Counted from the first letter of the stretch, positions 10,372-19,243 are shown. The stretch is 64,000 nt of DNA from Lactococcus nasutitermitis (GCF_018403765.1 NZ_BOVQ01000008.1:1-64000); one strand, 5' to 3'. Program-made: numbers and translations. Notes: generated by a model not told the origin, from the sequence alone.

Positions 10372-11280
10372 ATGTTAATTATAAAAATTATTATTTTTAT
10401 CATTTTATTCTTATTTATATTTTCACTTCTAGTTTTCATTGCCTTACAGCCAAAAAGTTTCAATATTGATGCTCAGCCACCGAAAAAAGACAGCCCGACC
10501 TATCCTGACTGGCAAGCATTTATGACTGCCAAAAAAGAAATCTGGACGATACAAAGCACTAAAAATCAGCCCCTTGAAGCTTGGTATTTACCAGCTGACC
10601 AACCAACAACAAAAACCGTTCTTCTTGCCAATGGTTATCATTCTAATCGTATCGCATTTGCTGCGTTTTGCTGGCTTTTTCACAGTCTCGGCTATAACGT
10701 TCTGGAAACGACCTACACTGGCGCGCGCGACAGTAGTGGCTTTTTCATCGGTTTTGGTTGGACGGATCGTGAAAACTATCTTCACTGGATTCAGGAAATT
10801 ATCCGAAAAAATGGTGCAGACTCAGAAATCTTACTTTTTGGCATCTCGATGGGCGGTGCTTCTGTGATGCTTCTATCTGGCGAGACGTTACCTGTGCAAG
10901 TTAAAGCAATTATCAATGACTGTGGTTATTCTTCCCTGTGGGATGAGATTGTTTTCAAAGCAAAACATGATTTCCACTTGCCAGCCTTTCCACTCGTCTA
11001 TCTGATGAGTTTTTGGTCGAAAATCTTTGCTAGTTATTTTTTCAAAGAAGTCAAGATTTTAGACGCTTTAGCAAAAAATACACGTCCAATCTTATTTATT
11101 CACGGAGACAAGGACAATTATGTTCCCACAGCAATGGTTTACGAGAATTTTTCTGCCGTAGCTGACGATGTTACTAAACAACTCTGGATTGCCAAAGACA
11201 CGGGGCACGCAGGAAGTTACGACAAACACAAAGCAGAATACACACAAGTAATTCGTGACTTTTTACAAGAGAATTTTTAA
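10372..11280 (+). CDS. Membrane-anchored alpha/beta hydrolase
   Basis: The predicted protein has about 302 residues from the ATG at 10372. An ATG at 10330 would give 14 more residues but overlaps the preceding gene by 41 bases, so I prefer 10372, one base after the preceding stop. The N-terminus is one hydrophobic helix. It is followed by an alpha/beta hydrolase domain with the nucleophile elbow GISMGGAS and a C-terminal HGDKDNYVP plus DTGHAGS, supplying the probable acid and histidine of the triad. It resembles extracellular Firmicute hydrolases of unknown substrate. A 13-bp-stem terminator follows immediately. Confidence 0.8.
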   Translation: MLIIKIIIFIILFLFIFSLLVFIALQPKSFNIDAQPPKKDSPTYPDWQAFMTAKKEIWTIQSTKNQPLEAWYLPADQPTTKTVLLANGYHSNRIAFAAFCWLFHSLGYNVLETTYTGARDSSGFFIGFGWTDRENYLHWIQEIIRKNGADSEILLFGISMGGASVMLLSGETLPVQVKAIINDCGYSSLWDEIVFKAKHDFHLPAFPLVYLMSFWSKIFASYFFKEVKILDALAKNTRPILFIHGDKDNYVPTAMVYENFSAVADDVTKQLWIAKDTGHAGSYDKHKAEYTQVIRDFLQENF

Positions 11281-11308
11281 AAAGGTTTACATCACTGTAA
11301 ACCTTTTT
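11279..11308. terminator. Bidirectional terminator built on a P2 palindrome
   Basis: AAAAAGGTTTACA, loop TCAC, TGTAAACCTTTTT: a perfect 13-bp stem with T runs on both strands, between convergent genes. Confidence 0.9.
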
Positions 11309-11314
11309 GTAAAC

Positions 11315-11872
11315 TCATCTGTAAATAGATTTGAGATTAAATTTAAGATAATTCAGCAACCAGCGAATTAAAAGTTTGGTCAATAACCAAGCATAGCGTG
11401 CAGCAACAACTGCAATAGTGAGCATCGCAAGAGCAACCAAAAGATTTTTTATTGTCAACATATCCCGACCAGTTTGACTAAAAAAGCTAAAATGTTGATT
11501 ATTTGTGATAATCCCAAAAATCATTAAAAATGGTGAAATTGCCAATGCCAGCAAAATTGTCCAAAGAGCAAAAATCAAACTGGCAATGATAAAAATCAGC
11601 CAAAATCCAATAAAAGTATTAAATGCGAGTATCCCAAAAATCGCAAAGAAATTGAGTTTTCGTCTCTTTTCATGCTCAATCCCATTTGTCAACTCATCAA
11701 TCGTTTTTTTATACATTGTACTCAAGTCCTTTATCATATAAATATTAGGTAAGGTGCGGTCTGTTTCCCAGCGTGAAATCGTCTGTCGTGTCACAAAAAT
11801 TTTTTCTGCAACTTCTTCTTGTGTCAAATTGACAACGATTCGTGCTTTTTGTAAATTTTCTCCGAAAGTCAT
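11315..11872 (-). CDS. XRE-family regulator with C-terminal membrane segments
   Basis: The protein has 185 residues. An N-terminal helix-turn-helix (residues 1-65, LTQEEVAEKIFVTRQTISRWE) is typical of Cro/CI regulators. The rest holds about four hydrophobic segments (near 75-95, 98-120, 138-158 and 160-175). Membrane-tethered XRE regulators of this kind are common in lactic acid bacteria and are often sensors; the signal is unknown. The ATG is preceded by GGAGG. It is transcribed toward the hydrolase and shares its terminator. No partner gene is evident. Confidence 0.85.
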   Translation of the reverse strand: MTFGENLQKARIVVNLTQEEVAEKIFVTRQTISRWETDRTLPNIYMIKDLSTMYKKTIDELTNGIEHEKRRKLNFFAIFGILAFNTFIGFWLIFIIASLIFALWTILLALAISPFLMIFGIITNNQHFSFFSQTGRDMLTIKNLLVALAMLTIAVVAARYAWLLTKLLIRWLLNYLKFNLKSIYR

Positions 11873-11955
11873 TTTTTTCCTCCAACTTTGATAGTTCTAT
11901 TTTACTGAAAAATAGCGATAAAACAAGCAACAAAGCTGTTGCATTACACCTTTGA

Positions 11956-11984
11956 TTGTCTTTTTTTCTGATTTACAGTATAAT
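11956..11984 (+). promoter_or_regulatory. ychF promoter
   Basis: TTGTCT at 11956-11961, 17-base spacer, TATAAT at 11979-11984. Confidence 0.75.
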
Positions 11985-12017
11985 GATAAGAGAATTTTTA
12001 AAAGAAGGAAAAGAAAA

Positions 12018-13133
12018 ATGTCATTAACAGCAGGAATTGTTGGACTTCCAAACGTCGGAAAATCCACTTTATTTAACGCCATCACAAAAGCAGGAGCCGA
12101 AGCTGCGAATTATCCCTTTGCGACGATTGAGCCAAATGTGGGTATGGTTGAAGTCCCTGATGAACGACTTGATAAGCTCACTGAAATGTATCATCCAAAG
12201 AAAACGATTCCTACGACCTTTGAGTTCACAGATATCGCAGGGATTGTTAAAGGTGCTTCTCGTGGTGAGGGGCTGGGAAATAAATTTCTCGCAAATATCC
12301 GCGAAGTCGATGCGATTATTCATGTGGTTCGGGCCTTTGACGATGAAAATGTCATGCGTGAAAATGGGCGTGAAGGTGCTTTTGTTGACCCGCTTGATGA
12401 CATTGAAACCATTAACCTAGAGCTGATTTTAGCCGACCTTGAGAGTGTCAATAAACGCTTTACACGTGTTGAAAAAATCGCACGCACGCAGAAAGATAAG
12501 GATGCCGTTCTTGAATTTTCCGTTCTTTCCAAAATCAAGCCCGTTCTTGAAGATGGAAAATCTGCTAGAACAGTCGAATTTACAGAAGATGAACAAAAAG
12601 TTGTTAAAAGTCTCTTTTTATTGACAACAAAACCTGTATTGTACGTCGCAAACGTCTCTGAAGACGAAGTTGGTGAGTCAGACAGCATTGACTATGTCAA
12701 ACAAATCCGTGATTTTGCTGCTACAGAAAATGCCGAAGTCGTTGTAATTTCTGCAAAAATTGAAGAAGAAATCGCTGAACTGGATGACGATGAAAAAGCA
12801 GAATTTTTAGAAAGTCTTGGTTTACAGGAATCTGGCGTTGCACAGTTGACAAAAGCTGCCTATCATTTATTAGGACTTGCTACTTTCCTTACCGCAGGAG
12901 AAAAAGAAGTCCGGGCTTGGACTTTTAAACGAGGAATGAAAGCCCCACAAACCGCTGGTGTCATTCATTCAGACTTTGAAAAAGGCTTTATCCGTGCGGT
13001 GACGATGTCTTATGATGACCTTATCACATATGGCTCAGAAAGAGCCGTTCGTGAAGCTGGACGCTTGCGCGAAGAAGGAAAAGACTACGTTGTCCAAGAC
13101 GGCGATATTATGGAATTTCGTTTTAATGTGTAA
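12018..13133 (+). CDS. ychF: Redox-regulated ATPase YchF (Obg-like)
   Basis: YchF is a conserved ribosome-associated P-loop ATPase of the Obg/TRAFAC group that prefers ATP to GTP. The 371-residue protein shows [11 protein letters not shown] (G1), [17 protein letters not shown] (G3) and a variant G4, followed by the C-terminal TGS-like domain ending in [17 protein letters not shown] place the start at 12018 (MSLTAGIVG), which has AGAAGG in front. An earlier in-frame ATG at 11952 precedes the promoter. It stands as a single gene with its own promoter and terminator. Confidence 0.96.
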   Translation: MSLTAGIVGLPNVGKSTLFNAITKAGAEAANYPFATIEPNVGMVEVPDERLDKLTEMYHPKKTIPTTFEFTDIAGIVKGASRGEGLGNKFLANIREVDAIIHVVRAFDDENVMRENGREGAFVDPLDDIETINLELILADLESVNKRFTRVEKIARTQKDKDAVLEFSVLSKIKPVLEDGKSARTVEFTEDEQKVVKSLFLLTTKPVLYVANVSEDEVGESDSIDYVKQIRDFAATENAEVVVISAKIEEEIAELDDDEKAEFLESLGLQESGVAQLTKAAYHLLGLATFLTAGEKEVRAWTFKRGMKAPQTAGVIHSDFEKGFIRAVTMSYDDLITYGSERAVREAGRLREEGKDYVVQDGDIMEFRFNV

Positions 13134-13139
13134 ACTTAG

Positions 13140-13156
13140 GTTTACAGTGGTGTAAA
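13140..13156. repeat. Degenerate P2 palindrome
   Basis: GTTTACA, GTGG, TGTAAA just after ychF. It lies upstream of the main terminator hairpin. Confidence 0.5.
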
Positions 13157-13158
13157 AT

Positions 13159-13189
13159 AAAAATAGAAACTTCAAGGGTTTCTATTTTT
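13159..13189. terminator. Bidirectional terminator after ychF
   Basis: A 12-bp stem AAAAATAGAAAC/GTTTCTATTTTT with a 7-base loop lies between convergent ychF and the nuclease gene. Confidence 0.9.
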
Positions 13190-13192
13190 ATT

Positions 13193-14068
13193 TTAATTGG
13201 AATTATAACCGTGTTGACGACTATCTAACACTTCTTTCCAATGGTTTTCACGTTCTAATGCTTTTTTTCTTCCTATTTCGTTTGGCTGAAAAATTTCGAG
13301 TAGTTTAAATTGAAAATTATCTTGAATATATTTTATACCTGACTCTTTCCATAATGCTTTTAATTCTTTGTTGATGTATTCATTTTCAGTAGTTAGTCCT
13401 TTTGTTAGATAAGTTTTCCAACGTCCATAAATCCCAGCATCACCTGTAGCGGAGCCAACATATAGTTTGCCTGTCGCTTTGTCTGTCAAAACATAAACAC
13501 CGTAAATTCGAGAAAGTGCAGTTTTCCAATCAGAATTATCAATCAAATGATTAAGTTCACTATATGATTTGATAATATTTTCATAACCCGGAAAATTTTC
13601 TGTTTTATCTTTATAAGAAACAGAAAGAATGTCTGAAATCTCAATAGCATTGATGGCTTCTTGATTAACAACCCACCAGTTTCTAGCTGGACTTTTCCAA
13701 TCAACAATCAAACGTCCAAAGTAAGGAACATATTCTTCAAGACGTTTAATTTCTGCTTGGTCATTCCCATTATCTGCTTTTAAGACAAGATAAGCATCTA
13801 TCAATAACCATTTGTGACTGCCATTTCCAAGCTCAATGAAAGAAAATTGAATGTCATCTGCCCTATTCCGTGCTGTTTTTCCATTACCATTATTTTGGTA
13901 CCAATGTTCAAAATCTGGGTCATCATTAAGATACATTGATTCGAAAGAATACCATTTTTCCTCATTTCCCCAATCTTTATTAAATCGTAATTTAATTCGG
14001 CGATTAGAATATTGCCTTAATAAGGCATCAAAATTGAGTAAATCTTTTAGTAAAATTGGGTTGTTCAT
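13193..14068 (-). CDS. GIY-YIG nuclease family protein
   Basis: The protein has 291 residues. A C-terminal GIY-YIG domain (about 188-285) shows YGVYVLTD, then KLYVGSA, IYGRW with the catalytic-type arginine, and a later ENHWKE with the metal-binding glutamate. The N-terminal 180 residues are an unassigned domain found with GIY-YIG in uncharacterised Firmicute proteins. The domain order suggests a stand-alone DNA-acting enzyme rather than UvrC. AAAGGAG precedes the ATG. It is the last gene of a leftward run with two surface/membrane genes; the functional link is unclear. Possible mobile-gene or defence origin is only inference. Confidence 0.75.
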   Translation of the reverse strand: MNNPILLKDLLNFDALLRQYSNRRIKLRFNKDWGNEEKWYSFESMYLNDDPDFEHWYQNNGNGKTARNRADDIQFSFIELGNGSHKWLLIDAYLVLKADNGNDQAEIKRLEEYVPYFGRLIVDWKSPARNWWVVNQEAINAIEISDILSVSYKDKTENFPGYENIIKSYSELNHLIDNSDWKTALSRIYGVYVLTDKATGKLYVGSATGDAGIYGRWKTYLTKGLTTENEYINKELKALWKESGIKYIQDNFQFKLLEIFQPNEIGRKKALERENHWKEVLDSRQHGYNSN

Positions 14069-14106
14069 TATGTTCTCCTTTATTTTGCGAATTATAAAAT
14101 GCTTTG

Positions 14107-15705
14107 TTATTGCTTATAATAAACTGGACCAGGTCCATTTTGTCCTGACCAAGCTATAATTCTGTCTTTTTGAGTATTGCCAGAACTTCCATCATAGGAG
14201 AAAAATCCTGTATTAGGTACACAATCAGCAGGCAGATAGTCTATTTCTATAAAATATCCACCTATTCCTGATGCGTTATCTATCTTAACTCCCATATCTA
14301 ATCCACCAGAGATTGTATTATTATAATTAGGAGTTTTATTATAATCTTTTTTTAGTTGTACAGCATTTGTTTTTCTTGTTGCTTGTACAATCTCAGAATT
14401 GATTAAAGTTAATCCAGAAATTGTTGTATTTTCTGTTGAGCTTGTCCAATTTATTTTATTCCCAGAAACATTGAAAGTATCTCCGTTCTTATCTTTCCAT
14501 ATTCCTTGGATAGTATTATAATTTCCTGTTTCTATTTGAGAGAGATTCATGCTTTGACTTGCTATTAATGTGTTAAGACGATTTTGAAGTGTTACTTTTT
14601 TTGAATTTTCCCAGTCTTGAGTTAGTTTATTGATATCGTTTTGGGCTGTCTTTATATCTGTATCAATCGTTGCTTGTTCCACATCTGAAATTGAAAAAGA
14701 TGTCGAAGAAATTTTACTTGTTTGTACAAAAATTGAACCAGAATCCATGTTACTTGAGCGGATAAGAATCCGATTTTTTGAAGTATCATCTATTACCCCA
14801 TTGTTTAAAGAGAAAGTAATATCAATACCTGCAGGGTAAAATGAGATACTGTCTTCAATTGCTCCTACGGGAGCTTCAGCGCTTAGACTACCTTTTTGAT
14901 TGTTAAATGAAACAGTTCCACTACCATTTGATTCGGAAAGTTGATTTTTTGATAATGAAATAAAAGATGTAATTTTATTTTTTGAAATTAAAAGTTGATT
15001 TATAGAATTTGAATTGTCAGGAGTCCATTGTATTCCCTTGCCATCATAATTATTTGAAGAGAAAGCAATGGTTTTCCAAGTTCCTTCAAGACTGCTATAA
15101 TCTCCATTTTTGATTGCATTGAAATCCATTGGTTGAGCTTCCGCTGCTTTTTTCATTTGTGAGACTTTTTCATAAGCAGAAGATTTATCTTTTTCAGCTT
15201 TTTCAATAGCAGAAGTTGCTGTTGTAATGTCTGATAATCCTGTGGTTAAATTATTTATTTTTTGAGATAAAGTTTTTTTATCATTTGTTTTTAATTTTTG
15301 GATATTTTTTTGTGCTGTGGTGATATCTACTTTGAGCTGAGTTTTATAAGCTGTATTTACTGATGCTATTGCATTTTTTAGATTAATAATATTATTAATT
15401 TCTGAAATTTGTGCAGTGAATAATTTCTTATCGTTAGAGTTTAACTTTTTGATGGCAAGAGTTGCCTTTTGAATATCAGAGCTTTTTTCTGTTATTTTTG
15501 CTCGCTTAATATCTTTTTCTGCATTTACTTTTAACGCATGGTAGGTGGCTTTATGGAGAGAAATTTCATGTCTTTGATAGGCGAAAACACTTCCAGTAAT
15601 GATTAGAAGAAGAGTTAGGATACCTAAAAATAGGAGGCGTTTTGATAATTTTTTGTTATTCTTTTTAACATCTTCGGGAAAATATTCATTTTTTCTTCTT
15701 TGCAT
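14107..15705 (-). CDS. Membrane-anchored surface protein with two DUF6287-like modules
   Basis: The start at 15705 is chosen because AAAGGAGG lies at 15718-15725, twelve bases before it; an upstream in-frame ATG at 15741 has none. The product has about 532 residues. One membrane helix is near residues 20-43, followed by three helical repeats resembling AIKKLNSNDKKLF (about 60-190). Two related C-terminal modules begin MDFNAIKNGDYSSLEGTW and MNLSQIETGNYNTIQGIW; the second resembles DUF6287 of streptococcal and lactococcal surface proteins. No catalytic motif is seen. It overlaps the upstream membrane-protein gene by 20 bases. Confidence 0.7.
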   Translation of the reverse strand: MQRRKNEYFPEDVKKNNKKLSKRLLFLGILTLLLIITGSVFAYQRHEISLHKATYHALKVNAEKDIKRAKITEKSSDIQKATLAIKKLNSNDKKLFTAQISEINNIINLKNAIASVNTAYKTQLKVDITTAQKNIQKLKTNDKKTLSQKINNLTTGLSDITTATSAIEKAEKDKSSAYEKVSQMKKAAEAQPMDFNAIKNGDYSSLEGTWKTIAFSSNNYDGKGIQWTPDNSNSINQLLISKNKITSFISLSKNQLSESNGSGTVSFNNQKGSLSAEAPVGAIEDSISFYPAGIDITFSLNNGVIDDTSKNRILIRSSNMDSGSIFVQTSKISSTSFSISDVEQATIDTDIKTAQNDINKLTQDWENSKKVTLQNRLNTLIASQSMNLSQIETGNYNTIQGIWKDKNGDTFNVSGNKINWTSSTENTTISGLTLINSEIVQATRKTNAVQLKKDYNKTPNYNNTISGGLDMGVKIDNASGIGGYFIEIDYLPADCVPNTGFFSYDGSSGNTQKDRIIAWSGQNGPGPVYYKQ

Positions 15706-16255
15706 ATTCTTGCCAATCCTCCTTTGAAAATGTTTTATCAATTAAGATTAAACTGTCATTCACTTCTATTTTTTCGTCTACTTCTGGGTATTTTTTTATT
15801 GTTTCATCATAAACAAATCCTAATTTTGCATAAGCATCGTTTTTAAAAACAAGTTTTATATTTTCAAAATTAATAGAACGAAGGTAAGTGCTGTATCCAC
15901 GCAAGTTAAAACCTTTATATTTAGGTAAAGGAACATATTTTGGGATTTTTGGAATAGCTGGCTTGTTTTCGTTTTGGTCAAGAGAAAAAGTTTCTTTTTG
16001 ATTTTGAAGTTCCGCAAGTAACCGTTTGGTATTATCAGTTGCAGAATTTCTTATTAATTCTACATAAAAACCAAAAGGAATAAAAAGACAAATCAAAAAG
16101 GTAATGACTGGATGTTCGAGTTTTTGCTCGCAAACAGAGCGAATAATAAGGTAGGCGATGATTGCTCCGATGAAATATACAATTATCAAAAGTACAATGT
16201 ATTGTGAAAGATAGTTAAACGGATTAAATGGAGTATAAGTAGTATAATTATTCAT
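15686..16255 (-). CDS. Small membrane protein of unknown function
   Basis: The protein has 189 residues. Two membrane helices lie near residues 18-40 and 48-68, and then a hydrophilic cytoplasmic-type tail rich in Lys, Pro and Asn with no recognised domain. The end of this gene overlaps the start of the surface-protein gene, so the two are probably co-translated and may form a complex. The ATG is preceded by AAGAAAGAG. The double-hairpin element at 16296-16339 lies in its leader. I do not recognise a family. Confidence 0.65.
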   Translation of the reverse strand: MNNYTTYTPFNPFNYLSQYIVLLIIVYFIGAIIAYLIIRSVCEQKLEHPVITFLICLFIPFGFYVELIRNSATDNTKRLLAELQNQKETFSLDQNENKPAIPKIPKYVPLPKYKGFNLRGYSTYLRSINFENIKLVFKNDAYAKLGFVYDETIKKYPEVDEKIEVNDSLILIDKTFSKEDWQEYAKKKK

Positions 16256-16295
16256 GAATTTCTCTTTCTTTAATAAAACGCTTCCTTTTTTTCGT

Positions 16296-16339
16296 GACTT
16301 GGCAAAGTCAAGTCCTTTAGATAAGTATATCTAAAGGAC
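16296..16339. repeat. Covarying double-hairpin element, copy 1
   Basis: Hairpin 1 is GACTTG/CAAGTC (16296-16301 with 16309-16314). Hairpin 2 is a perfect 12-bp stem GTCCTTTAGATA/TATCTAAAGGAC around AGTA (312-323 with 328-339). The two stems share GTC and so are alternatives. A second copy with compensatory changes is at 19822-19862. Both sit between divergent genes. Confidence 0.7.
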
Positions 16340-16370
16340 AACTATTAATAGCAATGTTTGAGATAATTTT

Positions 16371-16379
16371 TGTTATAAT
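16371..16379 (+). promoter_or_regulatory. Extended -10 promoter for the 16461 gene
   Basis: TGTTATAAT, with no clear -35. The P2 palindrome at 16427-16449 lies between it and the gene. Confidence 0.55.
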
Positions 16380-16426
16380 GAAAGAAGTTATTTTCAAAAA
16401 TAGAAATTTAAAGATAGGTTGATAAT

Positions 16427-16449
16427 AAGTTTACAGTGACTGTAAACTT
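16427..16449. repeat. P2 palindrome in the leader of the 16461 gene
   Basis: AAGTTTACAGT, G, ACTGTAAACTT: perfect 11-base arms directly upstream of the gene. It could act as a repressor operator or a leader hairpin. Confidence 0.65.
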
Positions 16450-16460
16450 CAAACGAAAAA

Positions 16461-17054
16461 ATGAACAAAATATTTTTATTGACATATAAAAAAGTGGATT
16501 ATTTTATTGATCCTAATAAGTTGCAAATTGTTACTTCAAATCATCAGTCAAGTGGAAAAAGTTTGCAAAAAATGCGGAGTCTTTGGTCATTTTTAGGCTC
16601 TTTGGTGGTTGTAATTGCAGGGATTGCTGTGATGGGTATTTTACATCAGCTTAATCAACAGACAGCTTATCCTTTATCGCTTGTATTATTGACGATTGTT
16701 TGTATTGTGGCTGAGCTGATTTCTTTTACTTATGAGCGCAAGACTAAAAAGCATTTTTTGAATGATTTGCGGGATTATAAACTTTTGAATAATCAAAAGG
16801 GAGAAAGAAAGTTTTTTGTTTATGGTTTGACGGCAGGGATTTTTCTTTTTATTCTTATGCTGTTTACCATTCATGCGTCGTTTATTTTCGCTTTTATTTA
16901 TGGGAAAAATGGACAAGTTGCTTTGATGTGGCTGGCAATGATTTTGGTGATTTTATCAGGTTTGTCAATTTCTTTTATTCGGCATGGAAATCGGATGATT
17001 AAATATGGTTTTAAGGGCTTGAGGCAACTGAATGCGAAGAAAGTTGAGTTTTAA
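16461..17054 (+). CDS. Polytopic membrane protein of unknown function
   Basis: The protein has 197 residues. About four membrane helices come in two pairs (near 40-62 and 70-92, then 118-142 and 148-168), with a short cytoplasmic N-terminus and a basic C-terminus. No family is recognised with confidence. No ribosome site is visible within 15 bases of the ATG; a perfect P2 palindrome at 16427-16449 occupies the leader. The gene stands alone between divergent and downstream genes. Confidence 0.65.
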   Translation: MNKIFLLTYKKVDYFIDPNKLQIVTSNHQSSGKSLQKMRSLWSFLGSLVVVIAGIAVMGILHQLNQQTAYPLSLVLLTIVCIVAELISFTYERKTKKHFLNDLRDYKLLNNQKGERKFFVYGLTAGIFLFILMLFTIHASFIFAFIYGKNGQVALMWLAMILVILSGLSISFIRHGNRMIKYGFKGLRQLNAKKVEF

Positions 17055-17077
17055 ATTTTAAAAGCTCGACTTTTTAT
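17039..17077 (+). terminator. Terminator overlapping the end of the 16461 gene
   Basis: AAGTTGAG pairs with CTCGACTT and is followed by a T run. The 5' arm covers the last codons. Confidence 0.6.
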
Positions 17078-17131
17078 TTTTTTAAATGCAGGCTGTGTGG
17101 GTCTGGTAAAATGAAGAAAAGGTGGTTTTTT

Positions 17132-17914
17132 ATGGTAAAAATTGCATTGGCGCAAATGGATGTTATATTTGCTGAGCCGGAGAAAAATTTTGAAAAAGTA
17201 GGTGAATTTACGAAACTCGCTGCTGAGAAAAAGGCAGATGTCGTTGTCTTTCCAGAGATGTGGAATACAGGCTATGCGCTGTCAAATTTGACAGAACTGG
17301 CAGATAGTGATGGAAAAAGAACAAAAAAGTTTTTGACAGAACTGTCAAAAAAATATCAGATAAACATTGTTGGTGGTTCAGTTGCAACAGCAAAATCTGG
17401 GAAATTTTACAATAGTAACTATATTTTTGACACTGATGGAAATTTGGTGAGCCATTATGATAAAGTGCATCTATTTGGTCCGATGGATGAGGAAAAATTT
17501 ATTTCGAGTGGTGCAAGTGAGAATGTTTTTGAGTTGGCAGATGTGAAAAGTGCAGCGGTTATTTGCTATGATATTCGCTTTCCAGAATGGTTGTGCACAA
17601 ATATGAAACAGGGAGCAAAAATTCTTTATGTGGTTGCAGAGTGGCCAGAACAGCGTATTGAGCAGTGGAAAATTTTGTTACAAGCGCGTGCGATTGAAAA
17701 TCAAGCTTTTGTCGTGGCAGTTAATCGCGTTGGTCATGATTTGAATAATCGCTTTAGTGGGCATTCGTTGGCAGTTGGTCCACTAGGAAATATTTTGCTT
17801 GATGCTGGGGAAGCTGAAAGTTTACAGCTCATTGACATTGATGTCAACCAAGTTGACATAGTGCGTGGTCAAATTCCAGTATTTGCTGACCGCAGACCTG
17901 AACTTTATCACTAA
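17132..17914 (+). CDS. Carbon-nitrogen hydrolase (ω-amidase type, MtnU-like)
   Basis: The protein has about 260 residues from the ATG at 17132, preceded by AAGGTGG; an ATG at 17111 lacks a ribosome site. The nitrilase triad is visible: Glu in VFPEMW, Lys in YDKVHLF and Cys in AVICYDIRFPE. It resembles ω-amidases such as B. subtilis MtnU, which hydrolyse α-ketoglutaramate. The next gene encodes an MtnE-like glutamine transaminase whose product would be that compound, so the pair probably works together. A P1 palindrome is read in frame as KFLTELSKK at 17330-17351. Confidence 0.85.
   Translation: MVKIALAQMDVIFAEPEKNFEKVGEFTKLAAEKKADVVVFPEMWNTGYALSNLTELADSDGKRTKKFLTELSKKYQINIVGGSVATAKSGKFYNSNYIFDTDGNLVSHYDKVHLFGPMDEEKFISSGASENVFELADVKSAAVICYDIRFPEWLCTNMKQGAKILYVVAEWPEQRIEQWKILLQARAIENQAFVVAVNRVGHDLNNRFSGHSLAVGPLGNILLDAGEAESLQLIDIDVNQVDIVRGQIPVFADRRPELYH
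17330..17351. repeat. P1 palindrome, perfect copy inside the amidase gene
   Basis: TTTTTGACAG, AA, CTGTCAAAAA, translated as FLTELSK. A degraded copy at about 17287-17301 reads NLTELAD. Confidence 0.85.
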
Positions 17915-17919
17915 AAATT

Positions 17920-17941
17920 TTTTTGACAGTTCTGTCAAAAA
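17920..17941. terminator. P1 palindrome after the amidase gene
   Basis: TTTTTGACAG, TT, CTGTCAAAAA, followed by TTTTTT. It has the shape of an intrinsic terminator, although the following gene is close. Confidence 0.65.
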
Positions 17942-17979
17942 GTTTTTTATAAGAAAATAGAAATAAATTGAAGAAATAT

Positions 17980-18001
17980 TTTTTGACAAAGCTGTCAAAA
18001 A
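17980..18001. repeat. P1 variant immediately upstream of the transaminase ribosome site
   Basis: TTTTTGACA, AAGC, TGTCAAAAA. It ends five bases before AAAGGAG, so a folded form would sit beside the ribosome site. Confidence 0.7.
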
Positions 18002-18020
18002 AATAAAAGGAGTGTTTCAC

Positions 18021-19202
18021 GTGAAATTTGAAGAATCTGAACGACTAAAAAATCTACCCAAGCAATTTTTTGCAAATTTAGTGCTGAAAGTCAATGCAAA
18101 AATTGCTGAGGGAGTCGATGTAATCAATCTCGGGCAGGGAAATCCTGACCAACCAACGCCTGATTATATTGTCAAAGCGACGCAGGAAGCGACTGCTAAA
18201 GCTCAAAATCATAAATATTCACCTTTTCGTGGGCTACATGATTTGAAAGTGGCAGCCAGCGATTTTTATCAGGAAAAGTATGGTGTTACTTTTGAACCAG
18301 AAAGTGAAGTGGCCATTTTGGCAGGTTCTAAAATTGGGCTGGTTGAATTGCCTTTGGCACTGATGAATCCAGGTGAACTGCTGCTGCTTCCTGACCCAGG
18401 CTATCCAGATTATTGGTCCGGAACTTCGCTTGGAAAAGTTGAATTTGCAACGGTTCCTTTGTTAGAAAAGAATAATTTTTTACCAGATTTAGCGCAAATT
18501 CCGGAAAGAATCGCGAAAAAAGCAAAATTTCTTTACTTAAATTATCCGAACAATCCCACAGGTGCTGTGGCTACACGAGAATTTTATGAAAAAGTGGTTG
18601 CTTGGGCAAAACACTATGAGGTGGGAATTATCAGTGATTTTGCCTACGGTGCGATTGGCTTTGACGGTCGCGCGCCGATTAGTTTCATGGAAATTGCAGG
18701 TGCACAAGAGGTTGGCGTTGAGTTTTATACTTACTCAAAAACCTTTAATATGGCAGGCTGGCGCCTTGGTTTTGCAGTGGGAAATGCTGACATCATTGAA
18801 GCACTTAATCTCATTCAAGACCATCTGTTTGTAAGTGTTTTTCCAGCTTTACAAGAAGCAGGAATTACTGCACTAACAGCACCAGAGCGTGATTTTGAAA
18901 TTGACAAACTTGTCAAAACTTACGAAACACGCCGCAATGCTTTTGTGAGCGCTGCTGAAAAAATCGGCTGGCATGGTGGAAAATCGGGGGGAACTTTTTA
19001 TAGTTTTATGCCTGTTCCTAAAGGTTTTACGAGCGAAAATTTTGCGGATTTGCTACTCGATAAAGTCGGTGTCGCTGTGGCTCCAGCAAATGGTTTTGGC
19101 GAATTTGGCGAGGGCTACGTACGGATTGGACTTTTAGTATCTCCTGAGCGTTTGATTGAGGCGGTTGAACGGATTTCCGGACTTGGACTTTTTGAAAAAT
19201 AA
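18021..19202 (+). CDS. PLP-dependent aminotransferase, MtnE-like
   Basis: The start is taken as GTG at 18021 (MKFEESERL), eight bases after AAAGGAG; an earlier GTG at 18012 lies in the ribosome site itself. The 393-residue class I/II transaminase shows NLGQGNPDQPTP, the PLP-binding NYPNNPTGA, SDFAYG and the Schiff-base lysine in SKTFNMAGWRLGF. It closely resembles B. subtilis MtnE, the glutamine transaminase of methionine salvage, and follows the MtnU-like amidase. The rest of the salvage pathway is not in this window. Confidence 0.85.
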   Translation: MKFEESERLKNLPKQFFANLVLKVNAKIAEGVDVINLGQGNPDQPTPDYIVKATQEATAKAQNHKYSPFRGLHDLKVAASDFYQEKYGVTFEPESEVAILAGSKIGLVELPLALMNPGELLLLPDPGYPDYWSGTSLGKVEFATVPLLEKNNFLPDLAQIPERIAKKAKFLYLNYPNNPTGAVATREFYEKVVAWAKHYEVGIISDFAYGAIGFDGRAPISFMEIAGAQEVGVEFYTYSKTFNMAGWRLGFAVGNADIIEALNLIQDHLFVSVFPALQEAGITALTAPERDFEIDKLVKTYETRRNAFVSAAEKIGWHGGKSGGTFYSFMPVPKGFTSENFADLLLDKVGVAVAPANGFGEFGEGYVRIGLLVSPERLIEAVERISGLGLFEK

Positions 19203-19205
19203 ATA

Positions 19206-19243
19206 AAAAGAGCACTTATTCTATGAAATATAAGTGTTCTTTT
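19206..19243. terminator. Terminator after the transaminase gene
   Basis: AAAAGAGCACTTAT pairs with ATAAGTGTTCTTTT (one G-T pair), loop of ten bases. Confidence 0.85.

Noticed and set aside
10330-11280. Upstream ATG for the alpha/beta hydrolase
   Set aside because: It overlaps the DUF951 gene by 41 bases and has no ribosome site; the ATG at 10372 gives a normal junction.
15705-15741. Longer start for the DUF6287-like protein
   Set aside because: The strong AAAGGAGG at 15718-15725 lies between the two candidates and serves the inner ATG.
16461-17054. Assigning the membrane protein to DUF443
   Set aside because: Only topology is similar; no diagnostic residues could be confirmed by eye.
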